64,000 nucleotides of DNA, from assembly GCA_001580565.1 (NCBI GenBank), contig LRBF01000073.1:1-64000 (forward strand), in the 5' to 3' direction. Both the position numbers and the translations under genes were made by a program. Source of the stretch: Caballeronia megalochromosomata. Its GTDB lineage: Bacteria; Pseudomonadota; Gammaproteobacteria; Burkholderiales; Burkholderiaceae. The notes beneath the pieces were generated by a model. That model saw only the letters and a list, made by a program, of their open reading frames with translations. It did not search any database and was not told the DNA's origin. How positions within the stretch are numbered: the first letter of the stretch is position 1; every line of letters starts with the position of its first letter. This document shows positions 1 to 8,337 of this stretch, piece by piece.

Positions 1-215
1 TGTTCCGTCTCCCCGTTGCCGATCGCGCCCAGCCGACCCAATATCTACCCTCGGTCCTACTCGTGCTGCTCCTTCATCTCACCCGATGCCTTCTCCTTGT
101 CGCTATCGCGCGTTGCACGCCGGATATTCGCTCCCGCATCGCCGCTATGCAGGTAGCGCGTCTCTGGATCCGCCCCAAAGTTGCCCACGATGATGACTTT
201 GTTCACTGATGCCAT
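1..215 (-). pseudogene. ssb: Single-stranded DNA-binding protein, decayed and cut by window edge
   Basis: The first residues from the ATG at 215 ([21 protein letters not shown], then SGDA.ANIR and ASGEMKEQ) are the classic N-terminus of SSB, which coats single-stranded DNA in replication and transfer. Where the family reads TEWHRVS..GRL, the same frame here reads H-E-stop-D-R-G-stop-I-L-G-R-L, with stops at 57-59 and 45-47. The homology therefore continues in frame past two nonsense codons, so this is a decayed gene rather than a short protein. A good Shine-Dalgarno (AGAGGAG) lies just upstream, overlapping the stop of the preceding gene, so it was the last visible gene of a three-gene leftward operon. 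A sequencing error could explain one stop but hardly two stops plus several substitutions. Host or other plasmid SSB presumably replaces it. Confidence 0.75.
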
Positions 216-226
216 AACTAACTCCT

Positions 227-1009
227 CTAAGATTCCTTGAAAATCGACCAAAGCCACTTGTCCCACAGCACTTGCTCGCCGCTGGCGTCTAGCTTAGGTC
301 GCCCACGTCCATCGACTGCTGGCACTTTGGTTTTGCCGATCCGCTTGACTTCAACGCGGTCACCGATGCGACAGGCCGACTCTGCGATTGCGTCGCGGAG
401 GCCCTCGCCTTGGAGAACGTGCGTCTCGCCGCGATGCTCGAGCGTCACGCAAAACGATTCATACGTCTTGCCAGGGCGCTTGCCATCGGGGAATCGCTTC
501 TCCCCCCACTCTCGCAACACCCCGTACCTCGCGCGCTCGGTCCGCCGATGTGACGACTCAGCGGGTCGAGGGGGCGCTGTCACGACGGCGTCCGTAACTT
601 CTGGCCGGGGTCGCGCGTCGCTGACATTGACTGGTCGAACGGGTTTGGCGTCGGGCGAAGGCGTGTCTTGCGCATGAGCGCCCTTGAGTGCAGCCGCAAT
701 GGCGTCGGTCAACGTGCCCTTGTACTCGTGCAGCACTTCCCAGTGCGGCGCGAGCGCCGGTATCAGCTTCATGCCGACAGCCGTTGGTCGCAGCTCGTAG
801 TCGAACGCCGGACGAAACTGCACGACGACTCCACCGTCATCGCGGAACAACATCGGTTGTCCTGCGATGGCGATGTGCCGTTCGTTGGCACCGCCCTTAC
901 CGACCTCGATCGGGGATGAATGGCTTGTGGGATTGTCGCTGCGACGCTGCGGTTGCGGCGTCACTCCGAAAAGCGTCCCGATCAGCCGGCCGAATGTTGA
1001 TGTGCTCAT
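227..1009 (-). CDS. Plasmid hypothetical protein with C-terminal small basic domain
   Basis: A 260-residue protein started by an ATG with a clear GGAGG. Three parts are visible: residues about 40-110 ([18 protein letters not shown] and on), a Pro/Arg-rich linker, and a C-terminal block from about 175 ([19 protein letters not shown]...[11 protein letters not shown]...W). From memory, that C-terminal block resembles the short beta domain found at the ends of plasmid primases and relaxases, where it is thought to help bind nucleic acid; this is a resemblance, not an assignment. It sits between a 144-residue unknown gene and the ssb remnant. The ribosome-binding site overlaps the upstream stop codon, which implies translational coupling. 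A role in plasmid DNA processing is plausible but unproven. Confidence 0.6.
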   Translation of the reverse strand: MSTSTFGRLIGTLFGVTPQPQRRSDNPTSHSSPIEVGKGGANERHIAIAGQPMLFRDDGGVVVQFRPAFDYELRPTAVGMKLIPALAPHWEVLHEYKGTLTDAIAAALKGAHAQDTPSPDAKPVRPVNVSDARPRPEVTDAVVTAPPRPAESSHRRTERARYGVLREWGEKRFPDGKRPGKTYESFCVTLEHRGETHVLQGEGLRDAIAESACRIGDRVEVKRIGKTKVPAVDGRGRPKLDASGEQVLWDKWLWSIFKES

Positions 1010-1019
1010 CGTCGGCCTC

Positions 1020-1454
1020 CTACACCAGCGTGCCGAAGCACTCGCGACGCACTTCTTCCATGTCGCGCTTGAGCAGCGGGTTGCTCAGGATGACGTCTTG
1101 CAAGAACTCGGGATCGACGCCGTTGATCTGGCAGACGAACCGATACGGCAGCGCCCCGCTCCAGAACTCCATAACCCAGCCGAGCGTTGCTCGGTAGTCT
1201 TCGAGTTCCATCTTCTTTCTGTTTCTGAGTCGCTCGCTGAACAGTACAGCGCAGTCCATCAACGACTCGGGCATGTTGTCGCCGCGTCTGCTGTCAGTCG
1301 CAAGACTGATCAACGCGTCGACCATTTTGTCTTTTACCGCCTCGCTCCACAGATGCGGATCGGGCAGAGGATCGGGCTTGGCTCGGGCACGCGTGATCGG
1401 CGCCGGAGGAGCGTCGAACATGTCCAGTTGCCATGCTGCTACTTCTGCTTGCAT
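1020..1454 (-). CDS. Hypothetical plasmid protein
   Basis: A 144-residue protein. I chose the ATG at 1454 over one 12 codons upstream because a GGAGA lies six bases before it. The sequence is soluble and mostly helical (WSEAVKDKMVDALISLATDS, later FLQDVILSNPLLKRDMEEVRRE), with no signal peptide, membrane segment or motif I recognise. It is the first gene of the leftward set that continues into the 260-residue gene (10-base gap) and the ssb remnant. A strong palindrome at 1518-1547 lies upstream and may insulate it from the next gene. Co-transcription with ssb suggests a housekeeping role in plasmid DNA metabolism; that is inference only. Confidence 0.55.
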   Translation of the reverse strand: MQAEVAAWQLDMFDAPPAPITRARAKPDPLPDPHLWSEAVKDKMVDALISLATDSRRGDNMPESLMDCAVLFSERLRNRKKMELEDYRATLGWVMEFWSGALPYRFVCQINGVDPEFLQDVILSNPLLKRDMEEVRRECFGTLV

Positions 1455-1517
1455 GGGAATCTCCGAATAAACGGGAACCCATGCCCGCAACGGGATGGTG
1501 TCCCGTTGGGGTGAGGG

Positions 1518-1547
1518 GTCAAGACCGCCCGCGCGGGCAGTCTTGAC
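1518..1547. terminator. 30-bp near-perfect palindrome, likely bidirectional terminator or operator
   Basis: Arms GTCAAGAC/GTCTTGAC enclose GCCCGC/GCGGGC with a single C/A mismatch, giving a 14-bp GC-rich stem and almost no loop. It lies between the leftward genes ending at 1563 and starting at 1454. There is no long T-run, so a protein-binding operator is the alternative. Confidence 0.5.
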
Positions 1548-1562
1548 ATTCAGGCGTAGCGA

Positions 1563-1862
1563 CTAGTCGTCGGTGCCTGTCTTAAGTGGAACGACCACTG
1601 CGGACTTGGCGTACTGACGTTTGATGGGCGTGACGTTGGCGTCGGCGGGAGCCGAAGCGACAACGGCGTGCGCGGGAGCCTTCGACTCCTCCGCCTTCTC
1701 TTCTTTCAGCGCCGCCTTGATGGATCTCTTGATCCAAACAGCGACGGTGGCAGAAACAAACAGAAAGGCGAAGAACGAGTGCGCAGCAAGCCACAACGCA
1801 AAGCAAACAGCGACCAACCAGCCGGGCGATTTCATCGCCTTCATGACCAACTGCTTCGGCAT
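1563..1862 (-). CDS. Small single-pass membrane protein
   Basis: A 99-residue protein starting at an ATG with GGAGAG six bases upstream. The reading frame extends further 5', but that part has no ribosome-binding site and looks non-coding. Residues about 10-40 (MKSPGWLVAVCFALWLAAHSFF and on) form a hydrophobic hairpin or one long membrane segment. A Lys/Glu-rich stretch (KRSIKAALKEEKAEES) and a polar cytoplasmic-type tail follow. I recognise no family. It is monocistronic between the palindrome at 1518 and a divergent gene at 2250. Confidence 0.55.
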   Translation of the reverse strand: MPKQLVMKAMKSPGWLVAVCFALWLAAHSFFAFLFVSATVAVWIKRSIKAALKEEKAEESKAPAHAVVASAPADANVTPIKRQYAKSAVVVPLKTGTDD

Positions 1863-2249
1863 TTTTCTCTCCAGAAAAAGACGCACTAGGGGATGTCCAG
1901 CCAGTACAGCGCTGGATGGTTTTCGATGCTCGGGTGAGCAGGGAAAAACGGGCGCGCGGAGAGACGCTTTCGTCACGGCTCGATGAAGGCGTGGCGGAAG
2001 CAGCTCACTGCGGATGGAAGAAGAGATCGCAAGCGCGCGCACTCATGCTCAGCGGCGGCTTGGGTCGATGCGTCGGTGACGCGGGGATAACAGGCAATTT
2101 ACGCGTGGGCCGCGAGCGCGTGCGCGCGAAAGCTCCCAATTTCACACCGCCTTTCGATTTTCGGCGCGGAACGTGGCAGCGCCGCGGTGCTCACTTGACT
2201 TCCATTTGTCCTTGGCATGCTAGTTACATGCTCAACAGGGAGGCAGCGA
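1863..2249. other. Divergent intergenic region
   Basis: This 387-bp gap separates a leftward membrane-protein gene from the rightward NERD gene and must hold both promoters. I see no convincing coding region, repeat or RNA gene. A ribosome-binding site for the NERD gene (GGGAGG, 2238-2243) lies at its right end. Confidence 0.4.
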
Positions 2250-2966
2250 ATGTTCTTCGAAATGCTTGTCGCAGTCGGCGGCTATCACGTATTCAAAGCC
2301 ATCAAGCGGCGGAGCCGATCTGGTTCGCGCAGCGCCCATCGCGCAAAACGCTTGTCGGACGATATCGGTGCGGCCGGCGAGGCTCTGGCTCAAGCAAAGC
2401 TTCGAACGACCCTCAGGTGGCTGTGCGGCGATAACTTCTACCTGCACGAAGGGACGTTGCTGATAGAACAGGCTCCCGGGACTGCGTTCCCTACCGCAGA
2501 GATCGATCACCTCGCGATCACGCCGTTCGGCGTCTTCGTTTTCGAGACGAAGAATTGGTCCGGCCGCATCGCGCCGTCGAATTGCACCTCGATGCTGACA
2601 CGCATTGCGCCCAACGGAAAGGCGGACGAGCGCCGCTCGCCTATCGAACAAAACCGCAGCAAGATCCGTTTCCTCCGAGAGCAGCTTCCTGCGATATGGC
2701 CGGTCGCTGGCGCGGGTCTCTTCGTGTCGCCAGAAGTCGTCCTCCATCCGGAACTATCGACCGATCTATTGGCACTGGACGACCTCCCCCACTGGTTGCG
2801 TTCGAAGCGTGCAGAGTACATCGGCAGGTCGGCGGTGGACGTCGCCAAGGCCCGCGAAGCGGTACTCATGTATGCGGACATCTCGACCGAAGGTTTCATG
2901 GCGCACAAGGTCCGCGCGACGCGCCGGATACCGGTAATTCGGGAAAGTTTCAAGTTTTTCCGCTAG
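2250..2966 (+). CDS. NERD-domain (nuclease-related) protein
   Basis: A 238-residue protein starting at the ATG at 2250, seven bases after GGGAGG; an earlier in-frame ATG lacks a site. The central part has the NERD signature: a Glu in a G..GE helix near residue 43, AEIDHL near 84-86, then GVFVFETKNWSG near 94-104. The E, D and E.K residues match the PD-(D/E)XK-like core of the family. NERD proteins are common on plasmids and are thought to be nucleases or nuclease-related. A short N-terminal hydrophobic stretch (MFFEMLVAVGGYHVF) may anchor it. No partner gene adjoins it, and GC and codon use match the surroundings. Enzymatic activity is inferred only. Confidence 0.75.
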   Translation: MFFEMLVAVGGYHVFKAIKRRSRSGSRSAHRAKRLSDDIGAAGEALAQAKLRTTLRWLCGDNFYLHEGTLLIEQAPGTAFPTAEIDHLAITPFGVFVFETKNWSGRIAPSNCTSMLTRIAPNGKADERRSPIEQNRSKIRFLREQLPAIWPVAGAGLFVSPEVVLHPELSTDLLALDDLPHWLRSKRAEYIGRSAVDVAKAREAVLMYADISTEGFMAHKVRATRRIPVIRESFKFFR

Positions 2967-3038
2967 GTAATCGCTTCCACATCAGAACTCATAAATTGCT
3001 TAAGTGTTTCATGAATAAACCGTTAATCGTTTGCAGAG

Positions 3039-3149
3039 ATGGACAAAAACGCTACCTTTCGCTCCCGGAAGGCGAAAGACGGGGTAAAAACGGCGTCTTT
3101 CATTGCCAGACGTGCCCGGGAGCGCCGTTACGATCGCTTACATATGTGA
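3039..3149 (+). CDS. Possible 36-residue basic peptide
   Basis: A short frame (MDKNATFRSRKAKDGVKTAS and on, ending RRYDRLHM) in the 364-bp gap after the NERD gene. About a third of its residues are Arg or Lys. The ribosome-binding site is weak, and such a composition also arises by chance at high GC. Listed because its Lys/Arg usage looks more protein-like than the flanking frames. Confidence 0.2.
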   Translation: MDKNATFRSRKAKDGVKTASFIARRARERRYDRLHM

Positions 3150-3206
3150 GAAAGAAGGTCCGCCGACGGCAAAGGTTGCACGGGATGAGAACTGCCCCTG
3201 TGGCGA

Positions 3207-3220
3207 GTGAACGCGTTCAC
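3207..3220. promoter_or_regulatory. Perfect 14-bp palindrome, possible operator
   Basis: GTGAACGCGTTCAC is a perfect palindrome about 110 bp upstream of the coiled-coil gene at 3331, in a non-coding stretch. The size and symmetry suit a dimeric regulator, but no second copy was seen nearby. The rest of 2967-3330 shows nothing else I can support. Confidence 0.3.
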
Positions 3221-3330
3221 CCCGCCGATGCGGCTAGTTCTGTACCGACACCATTTTCTTATCCGCGAGCGGAGTCCTCGCGGGGTTTGAACGCAGCGCG
3301 CGGGGGTGCTGCAAAATCTGGAGAGAAGTT

Positions 3331-4572
3331 ATGGCCTCAAGTAGTGACGGTTCTAAGAAGAACCTGCAATTGCGAAAAACGGAACTTCACGATCCGTTGG
3401 ACGACATTTTTGGCCCAGTTTCGGCCGGCGGTGCCGAACGCTCGAAGATCGAAACGGTTGCCCGGCAGCTTTTCGGAGACGGCCCCGAGTTCACCGATCT
3501 CATCGCTCAGCTCGTCGAGAACATGGTAACGATCGCGGAGGCGAGAGCGCGAGTTTCAACCGACCTTAAAACGATAGGCGGCCTGTTGATCAACTCCATG
3601 CACCTGATTAAAAACGCGCTGCTCACGACGTCGGGCAACCAGACAACTGCCCTTCGACGGGCCGCGACGTTGGGATATTCCTTCTTCGACTTGGCTCTCG
3701 GCGTGAAAATGCACGCAGCCCGCAAGTACATGCGTTGCTATGAGGCGTTTCTTGACAACACCGAGGCTATCCGCGTATTCAACGTTGGCGAACTGGACAT
3801 CCTCGCTGCTGACCACGTGACCGACGAGCAGGTTGCGGCCATTCTCGCGGCAAAGCAGGCCAACGAGCATATGACCCGCGAAGACATTCGCAAAATGCTG
3901 GCGACGCTGCAGAAGCAGGAAGAGGCACTCGCTGACCGAAAAGCCGAGCTAGACAACTACGAGGCGCTGCTCGAGGACAGCAAAACCGCTCAGCGGGTCG
4001 CGGAGGATGAAGCCAACCGGCTTCAGCAACAGCTCGACGCCACAGCGAAACTGATCGCCGAAAAAGAGGCCCAGCTACAGCGCATGGACAGCTATTACAC
4101 CGGTCGGCAGGCGGGCCTAGCCAACCTTGAAAAGGACCTTGCGGACAAAGACAAGGAAATTGCAAGGCTGAACGAGGAAAGAAACGCGCTGCTCAACCGG
4201 AAGCCGGAAGTCCAGATCAAGGAAGTTGAGACGACTCCCGCTGGATATAAGAGCATTTCCGAATCACTGGAAAAGCGCAACGCTGAACTCAAACAGCTAG
4301 AAGAGCAGCTGGTCGAGAGGCGCGCCGAGTTGGAACGACTTGAGGCCGACAGGAAGAAAGAGGCCGGCGCCATTGAGGCTGCTAACCGCGTTCAAGCAGC
4401 GATGCAAGAAGCGCTATCTGCATTTGAGCAATTCGCGGGCAAGCTCACGTTGGCTCAGGTGGCGGTTCAGGCTTCCGATGGACTTGGGCAGCACGAACCG
4501 TTGGTCCAAACGCTGGCCGCGATGATGCGCAAGCACCTGAGCGAGATTGAGACGAGTTTGCGAAAGCTGTAA
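3331..4572 (+). CDS. Coiled-coil protein of unknown function
   Basis: A 413-residue protein with a GGAGAG site before its ATG. Residues about 1-165 form a folded helical domain (KIETVARQLFGDGPEFTDLI, KYMRCYEAFLDNTEAIRVFN). Residues about 180-370 are a long heptad-rich coiled coil dense in Glu, Lys, Gln and Leu, and a short C-terminal helical tail ends in RKL. The shape recalls plasmid KfrA-like or filament-forming accessory proteins, but I see no KfrA DNA-binding motif, so I do not assign it. It precedes a FlhC-like regulator in the same direction, separated by a hairpin at 4595-4621. A structural or partition-accessory role is a guess. Confidence 0.65.
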   Translation: MASSSDGSKKNLQLRKTELHDPLDDIFGPVSAGGAERSKIETVARQLFGDGPEFTDLIAQLVENMVTIAEARARVSTDLKTIGGLLINSMHLIKNALLTTSGNQTTALRRAATLGYSFFDLALGVKMHAARKYMRCYEAFLDNTEAIRVFNVGELDILAADHVTDEQVAAILAAKQANEHMTREDIRKMLATLQKQEEALADRKAELDNYEALLEDSKTAQRVAEDEANRLQQQLDATAKLIAEKEAQLQRMDSYYTGRQAGLANLEKDLADKDKEIARLNEERNALLNRKPEVQIKEVETTPAGYKSISESLEKRNAELKQLEEQLVERRAELERLEADRKKEAGAIEAANRVQAAMQEALSAFEQFAGKLTLAQVAVQASDGLGQHEPLVQTLAAMMRKHLSEIETSLRKL

Positions 4573-4594
4573 GACGTACCTGCCATAACGATAA

Positions 4595-4621
4595 GGCGGA
4601 CGCGACGGGGTCGCATCCGCC
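4595..4621 (+). terminator. GC-rich hairpin between coiled-coil and FlhC-like genes
   Basis: The stem GGCGGA-C-GCGAC pairs with GTCGC-A-TCCGCC around a three-base loop. There is no T-run, so it may be an attenuator or mRNA-stabilising hairpin rather than a full terminator. Confidence 0.4.
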
Positions 4622-4639
4622 AGCAAAAATACAAATAAT

Positions 4640-5830
4640 ATGTCGACCACCACGCTTGATGCCGTTGAGACCAACATTGCCCTTCGGCAGTATCTCGCTG
4701 AGAAGATACAAAGGACCAACTTTTCGCTGACCGCGGTTATCCATAAGGTACTCGCACGGTACAGCAGCGCCGAAGCATTTTTTGGCGTCTCGTTTGACAA
4801 CATGGAAACGTTCAAGGCGCACGCCGTACCGATGGCCAAGCTTATGAACATGCCGTTCCTGGCCCTGTCGCCGGCGCTGCAGGATCCTCGCGATTGGGCG
4901 ACCTTTGTCGACGGGATCATGTTTTCGACAGCAGTGTCGAAGCTTTCTTCATCGATGCCTTTCGTCGACGACGTGACGGCGCGGGATATTTTCCATTACA
5001 ACTGCGCCTATGTCTCGCTGCTCAAAGACGTGCTGCACCAGAGCGTGCTCGCAGCGCCGCTCCTAGGTATCTCGTTCGAGTTAGCTGAATACCTGATGGG
5101 CTTGCCAATCGGACGGCTGGAAGCAGCGATCGGCGGAATCCGCTTCCCACTGTATAGATGGCGGTTCGACGACGAGCGCTTCTGGCGACAATACGGCGCT
5201 GACTCGCTTACCGAAGAGGCCGTCGCTCACTATGTCATGCGCACCTCGAACCTCAAGCCGAGCGGACTACCTTTCAAGAATCTCTGGTCCGACCTGCGGC
5301 TCGACCGCGCTAGACGCGAGATCTACGCGAGATTGTTGATGACCCAGGGTTGTCGCGCTTCCACCGCCACAAACCTGTTTGGCGTGACTTCGGCGATCAC
5401 TCGAAATACTTATCGAGAGATCCACGGCGTCAGCTCGCCATGCGGAAATAGTGCAAGCTCGTTGACGTGGTACGTCGAGCGTCCCACGCATCGACTCCAG
5501 GCAACCATGCTCGTATGGCTCTATCGATGTGCTCTCAAAAACGGAGCGAACATTCCGGAAGCGCTGATTGCCTCCAACGACGTTCTCGACAAGATGTTCG
5601 GTAGTCGGCTCGCCGTTTCTGCTGACCGCGCGAACCATCTCACCCGCTCTATGGCGATCGATTCGAGGTTGAATGTCGCACCGTGCAGAACTTGCGCGAC
5701 GGAATACATCTTGGCGAACGACGAAGGGAAGATCGAATTGGCGAAGGACTTCGTTTGTCCCGGTTGCACTGGCGATCTCAAGCCGCGCCTGACCGAGCCT
5801 AAGCGCAAAGGTCGCAAGGCCAAGAAATAG
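4640..5830 (+). CDS. FlhC-family transcriptional regulator (extended plasmid form)
   Basis: A 396-residue protein whose second half matches FlhC, the DNA-binding, zinc-containing half of the flagellar master regulator FlhDC. It shows a helical core (ARLLMTQGCRASTATNLFGV, later TNTYRE-like and LVWLYRCALKNG) and then a four-cysteine zinc site CRTC...CPGC near residues 347-377, ending in a Lys/Arg-rich tail. True FlhC is about 190 residues, so this one carries about 200 extra N-terminal residues of helical sequence. No flagellar or flhD gene is nearby, so it probably regulates plasmid functions. The start at 4640 lacks a good ribosome-binding site. It is followed closely by two small genes in the same direction. 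Confidence 0.7.
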   Translation: MSTTTLDAVETNIALRQYLAEKIQRTNFSLTAVIHKVLARYSSAEAFFGVSFDNMETFKAHAVPMAKLMNMPFLALSPALQDPRDWATFVDGIMFSTAVSKLSSSMPFVDDVTARDIFHYNCAYVSLLKDVLHQSVLAAPLLGISFELAEYLMGLPIGRLEAAIGGIRFPLYRWRFDDERFWRQYGADSLTEEAVAHYVMRTSNLKPSGLPFKNLWSDLRLDRARREIYARLLMTQGCRASTATNLFGVTSAITRNTYREIHGVSSPCGNSASSLTWYVERPTHRLQATMLVWLYRCALKNGANIPEALIASNDVLDKMFGSRLAVSADRANHLTRSMAIDSRLNVAPCRTCATEYILANDEGKIELAKDFVCPGCTGDLKPRLTEPKRKGRKAKK

Positions 5831-5851
5831 TCACAGATAAAGGAGTTGTTG

Positions 5852-6022
5852 ATGCCGCATGAATTCAACGTCGAGGCCGGTCTAGTGGTCTTCTCCCGCG
5901 ACGGCCGCCCTCAGTTCGGCTGGCTCGACCTAGTGACCGGCGAGTATCACGCCGAGTCCGACGGACGCTGCATCACCGATGCAATAGGTGCGATCGAGTT
6001 CCAATCAGACGTGATGCACTGA
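5852..6022 (+). CDS. Small hypothetical protein, 56 residues
   Basis: Starts at an ATG six bases after AAAGGAG. The translation (MPHEFNVEAGLVVFSRDGRP, then QFGWLDLVTGEYHAESDGRC) is compact and has no low-complexity sequence. It sits 21 bases after the FlhC-like gene and three bases before the next gene, so it is probably co-transcribed. I recognise no family. Confidence 0.6.
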   Translation: MPHEFNVEAGLVVFSRDGRPQFGWLDLVTGEYHAESDGRCITDAIGAIEFQSDVMH

Positions 6023-6025
6023 GTC

Positions 6026-6400
6026 ATGCAGGACTTCGCTTACCTATTTCCAGACAGCGTCGCCGCGTGGCTCGAAGGCCGCGGCGACGCGCGATTCCAA
6101 CGGTACGAGAGGCACTACCGCGCCGATCGGGCCACGGCACAACCAAACGAAGCATTCGACCTTGAGCGAAGCAATGTTCGTTTCGCCCAGCAATTCGGTT
6201 CAGGCCGGCGGCAGTTCGCGGCTGTGTCGAAAGGCAAAGCTTTTGGCGCGCTCGTGACTTTTCTCAGTCTCCTTTGGGGCGGCACCGCACTCCTCTCTTC
6301 AGTCGGCGCGACACAACCCGTCGCCGTCGCTGCGGTGCTCGGCGTCGTTTTCGTCGCCTTGAGGGTGAAGTACTTTCGCGCTCGCGCGCAGAAGCGATAG
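6026..6400 (+). CDS. Hypothetical inner-membrane protein
   Basis: A 124-residue protein. The first about 70 residues are soluble and charged (WLEGRGDARFQRYERHYRAD); residues about 72-115 form two membrane segments (FGALVTFLSLLWGGTALLSS and PVAVAAVLGVVFVALRV) ending in a basic tail. It begins three bases after the 56-residue gene and closes a short run that starts with the FlhC-like gene. The function is unknown. Confidence 0.55.
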   Translation: MQDFAYLFPDSVAAWLEGRGDARFQRYERHYRADRATAQPNEAFDLERSNVRFAQQFGSGRRQFAAVSKGKAFGALVTFLSLLWGGTALLSSVGATQPVAVAAVLGVVFVALRVKYFRARAQKR

Positions 6401-6610
6401 CAAACGGTTGCGGTCAAACAACGGTGCGGAATTTCGAACGCTTACCGGGTATTACAATGCCTGCGCCGCCGTTTGGCCAACGGCAATTTGCCAACGAGGA
6501 AAGCGGTTTCGCGGCGGACTTCCGAGTCGCCTTGACTTCGAACACCGCTCGATAAGATGAAAGTAAGCAGATCGCGGGGGCGACTGCAATAACTAGATCG
6601 GAAACAACAA

Positions 6611-7609
6611 ATGACGATTCAGAAGAACTTCAAACTTTCGATGGCCGCGATCGCTGCATCGCTTTTGGTCGCTGCTTGCGGCGGTGGCGGTGGCGGTGGC
6701 GGCAGCAGCGATGCATCGCCTGCGGCCCCCGCAAGCGGTGCCAGCACGCCTGCAACGACGACTCCGGCGAATCTGACTACGCCTCAGTATCCGGCCGACA
6801 GCTTCCATCTGGCCGCGTTCAACCTGCTCAACCAACAGCGCCAGCAATGCGGCTTCCCTGCCCTCCAGGAAAACACCGTGCTCGATCAGGCGGCGGCTGC
6901 GCATGCGCAGTACCAAGCGACGAACAACGTCGTGTCCGACTTCGAAACTGCAGGCGCTACTGGCTTCACGGGAGCCACTTACGCGGATCGCGCCGCACAC
7001 TTCGGCTATCCGCAGAACACCGGATCCGTTGGCGTGTCAGGCGGCATCTACACGAATGCAACTTGGTCCGAAACGAAATACGGAGAGCAAGCCATCTTTG
7101 GTTTAATTTCCGGCGTCTATCACATCGACATTGCTGTCGCGCCGACAAATTCAATCGGTATCGGCAAGGTCGCCACTACGTACAACGGCTATCCGCAAGT
7201 GTGGCACTCGATGACGCTTGCGAACTATCAGCCGGTCACGAGCAACACGCCGTTGACCTTCCCGTGTCAAGGAACCACCGGCGTCTCGTACTACGGTGGT
7301 GGCGAAATCCCGACGCCGCCTGCAACGTCCGGCAATTGGGGTACGCCGGTCGCGGTCGCGGGCAACCCGACTGACACTATCGTGATGCAGACTGGAACGA
7401 TGACTGACTCGTCGTCGCACGTCATCGCCTTGCAAGTGCTGGACTCGGCCACCGACCCGAACAAGATTTTGCCGAAGTGGATGGGCGTCGCATACCCCGC
7501 CACGCCGTTGTCCCCGAACTCCCAATACACGGTCTCGCTCACCGGCACGATCAACGGCGTAGCGTTCGCGCGTACCTTCACCTTCACGACCGGAAACATC
7601 GTCAGCTAA
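6611..7609 (+). CDS. CAP-domain (SCP/PR-1-like) lipoprotein
   Basis: A 332-residue protein with a lipoprotein signal peptide (MTIQKNFKLSMAAIAASLLV then AAC), so the Cys near residue 23 should be lipidated and the protein exported. A Gly-rich then Ser/Ala/Pro/Thr-rich linker follows, a style common in Burkholderia. Residues about 65-215 are a CAP domain: FNLLNQQRQQCG, LDQAAAAHAQYQ, a YGEQ-like element and W.SMT. A C-terminal beta domain of about 100 residues follows. CAP proteins are secreted and of varied, mostly unknown role; cell-surface contact during mating is one possibility. It is monocistronic and ends at the strong terminator at 7634. Confidence 0.8.
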   Translation: MTIQKNFKLSMAAIAASLLVAACGGGGGGGGSSDASPAAPASGASTPATTTPANLTTPQYPADSFHLAAFNLLNQQRQQCGFPALQENTVLDQAAAAHAQYQATNNVVSDFETAGATGFTGATYADRAAHFGYPQNTGSVGVSGGIYTNATWSETKYGEQAIFGLISGVYHIDIAVAPTNSIGIGKVATTYNGYPQVWHSMTLANYQPVTSNTPLTFPCQGTTGVSYYGGGEIPTPPATSGNWGTPVAVAGNPTDTIVMQTGTMTDSSSHVIALQVLDSATDPNKILPKWMGVAYPATPLSPNSQYTVSLTGTINGVAFARTFTFTTGNIVS

Positions 7610-7633
7610 CAAGGGTTGCGTCGCAGAAAGACC

Positions 7634-7666
7634 AAAAAGCCGCCAGTCGACCTGGCGGCTTTTTTA
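7634..7666 (+). terminator. Rho-independent terminator of the CAP lipoprotein gene
   Basis: The stem AGCCGCCAG/CTGGCGGCT with a TCGAC loop is flanked by A-runs and T-runs, so it can act in both directions. It separates the rightward lipoprotein gene from the 3' end of the leftward pilus operon. Confidence 0.9.
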
Positions 7667-7730
7667 TTGTTTGCAAGGCCGAAAGAAACACCCCAGGGAA
7701 AGCTCCGCGGCGTTTTATGCCAACGATGCC

Positions 7731-8333
7731 TCACCCGCCCGAGCCGGCGGTGTCGCCATAACCCTGCACATCATAGCCAGTTACGGCGCCGGTGCTGTTA
7801 TTCGCGCTGCACATTGCGTACTGGTAAGTGTTAAAGGACGTGTTGTACGTATTGGTGATATAGGTAGTGTTTGTGCCGTCATTGAAGACTGAATTCTGCT
7901 GGCCCCACCCAGGCCAAAATCCGAGTTGCTGAGTTACATAGGTCCGGCAGGCTTGCTCGGGATTCCCTGTCGGTATCGTAGCGTTCGGTTTGCATATCTG
8001 TCCTACCCACGCCGAACCGTTCCACGTTGGTGCAATCTGCTGATCGTACCCACTCGGGCAGCTCGGAGGCGGCGGTGCATTACAGGAGTAGCTCCAAGCT
8101 GTTCCTGTCCAGACTGGTCCACTAGCAAAACCGTATGCGCAATTAGGTTGTGGCGTGGCGCATTGATATCGCACACCGAGCTTCTGCCACGAATACCCCG
8201 GATCACAACCGGGAGCACGCGGAACGCCGATGGGATTCTGAACCCATTCCGCGTTGGAGGTGACCGGAGCCGTCAGCACACCGCTAAGCGTCCCCATCAG
8301 CACAAACGAGATTGCCGTCCTAATTCGCTTCAT
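7731..8333 (-). CDS. Exported protein at the end of the pilus operon
   Basis: A 200-residue protein. The ATG at 8333 gives a signal peptide (MKRIRTAISFVLMGTLSGVL, cleaved near TSNA-EW). The mature part has spaced cysteines and repeated aromatic motifs (CDPGYSWQKLG, ASGPVWTGTAWSYSC, APTWNGSAWVGQIC), which suggests small disulphide-linked repeats. These W-T/N-G-x-A-W units echo the MGWNGSQWVLQ sequence near the end of the PilV tip protein encoded four bases upstream. Its position after pilV suggests a pilus-tip accessory or adhesin. The family is not recognised. Confidence 0.6.
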   Translation of the reverse strand: MKRIRTAISFVLMGTLSGVLTAPVTSNAEWVQNPIGVPRAPGCDPGYSWQKLGVRYQCATPQPNCAYGFASGPVWTGTAWSYSCNAPPPPSCPSGYDQQIAPTWNGSAWVGQICKPNATIPTGNPEQACRTYVTQQLGFWPGWGQQNSVFNDGTNTTYITNTYNTSFNTYQYAMCSANNSTGAVTGYDVQGYGDTAGSGG

Positions 8334-8337
8334 ATTC

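Noticed and set aside
2083..2096. GGGATAACAGG, similar to a homing-endonuclease (I-SceI) site
   Set aside because: Only 11 contiguous bases match and the flanks differ; no homing endonuclease gene is nearby.
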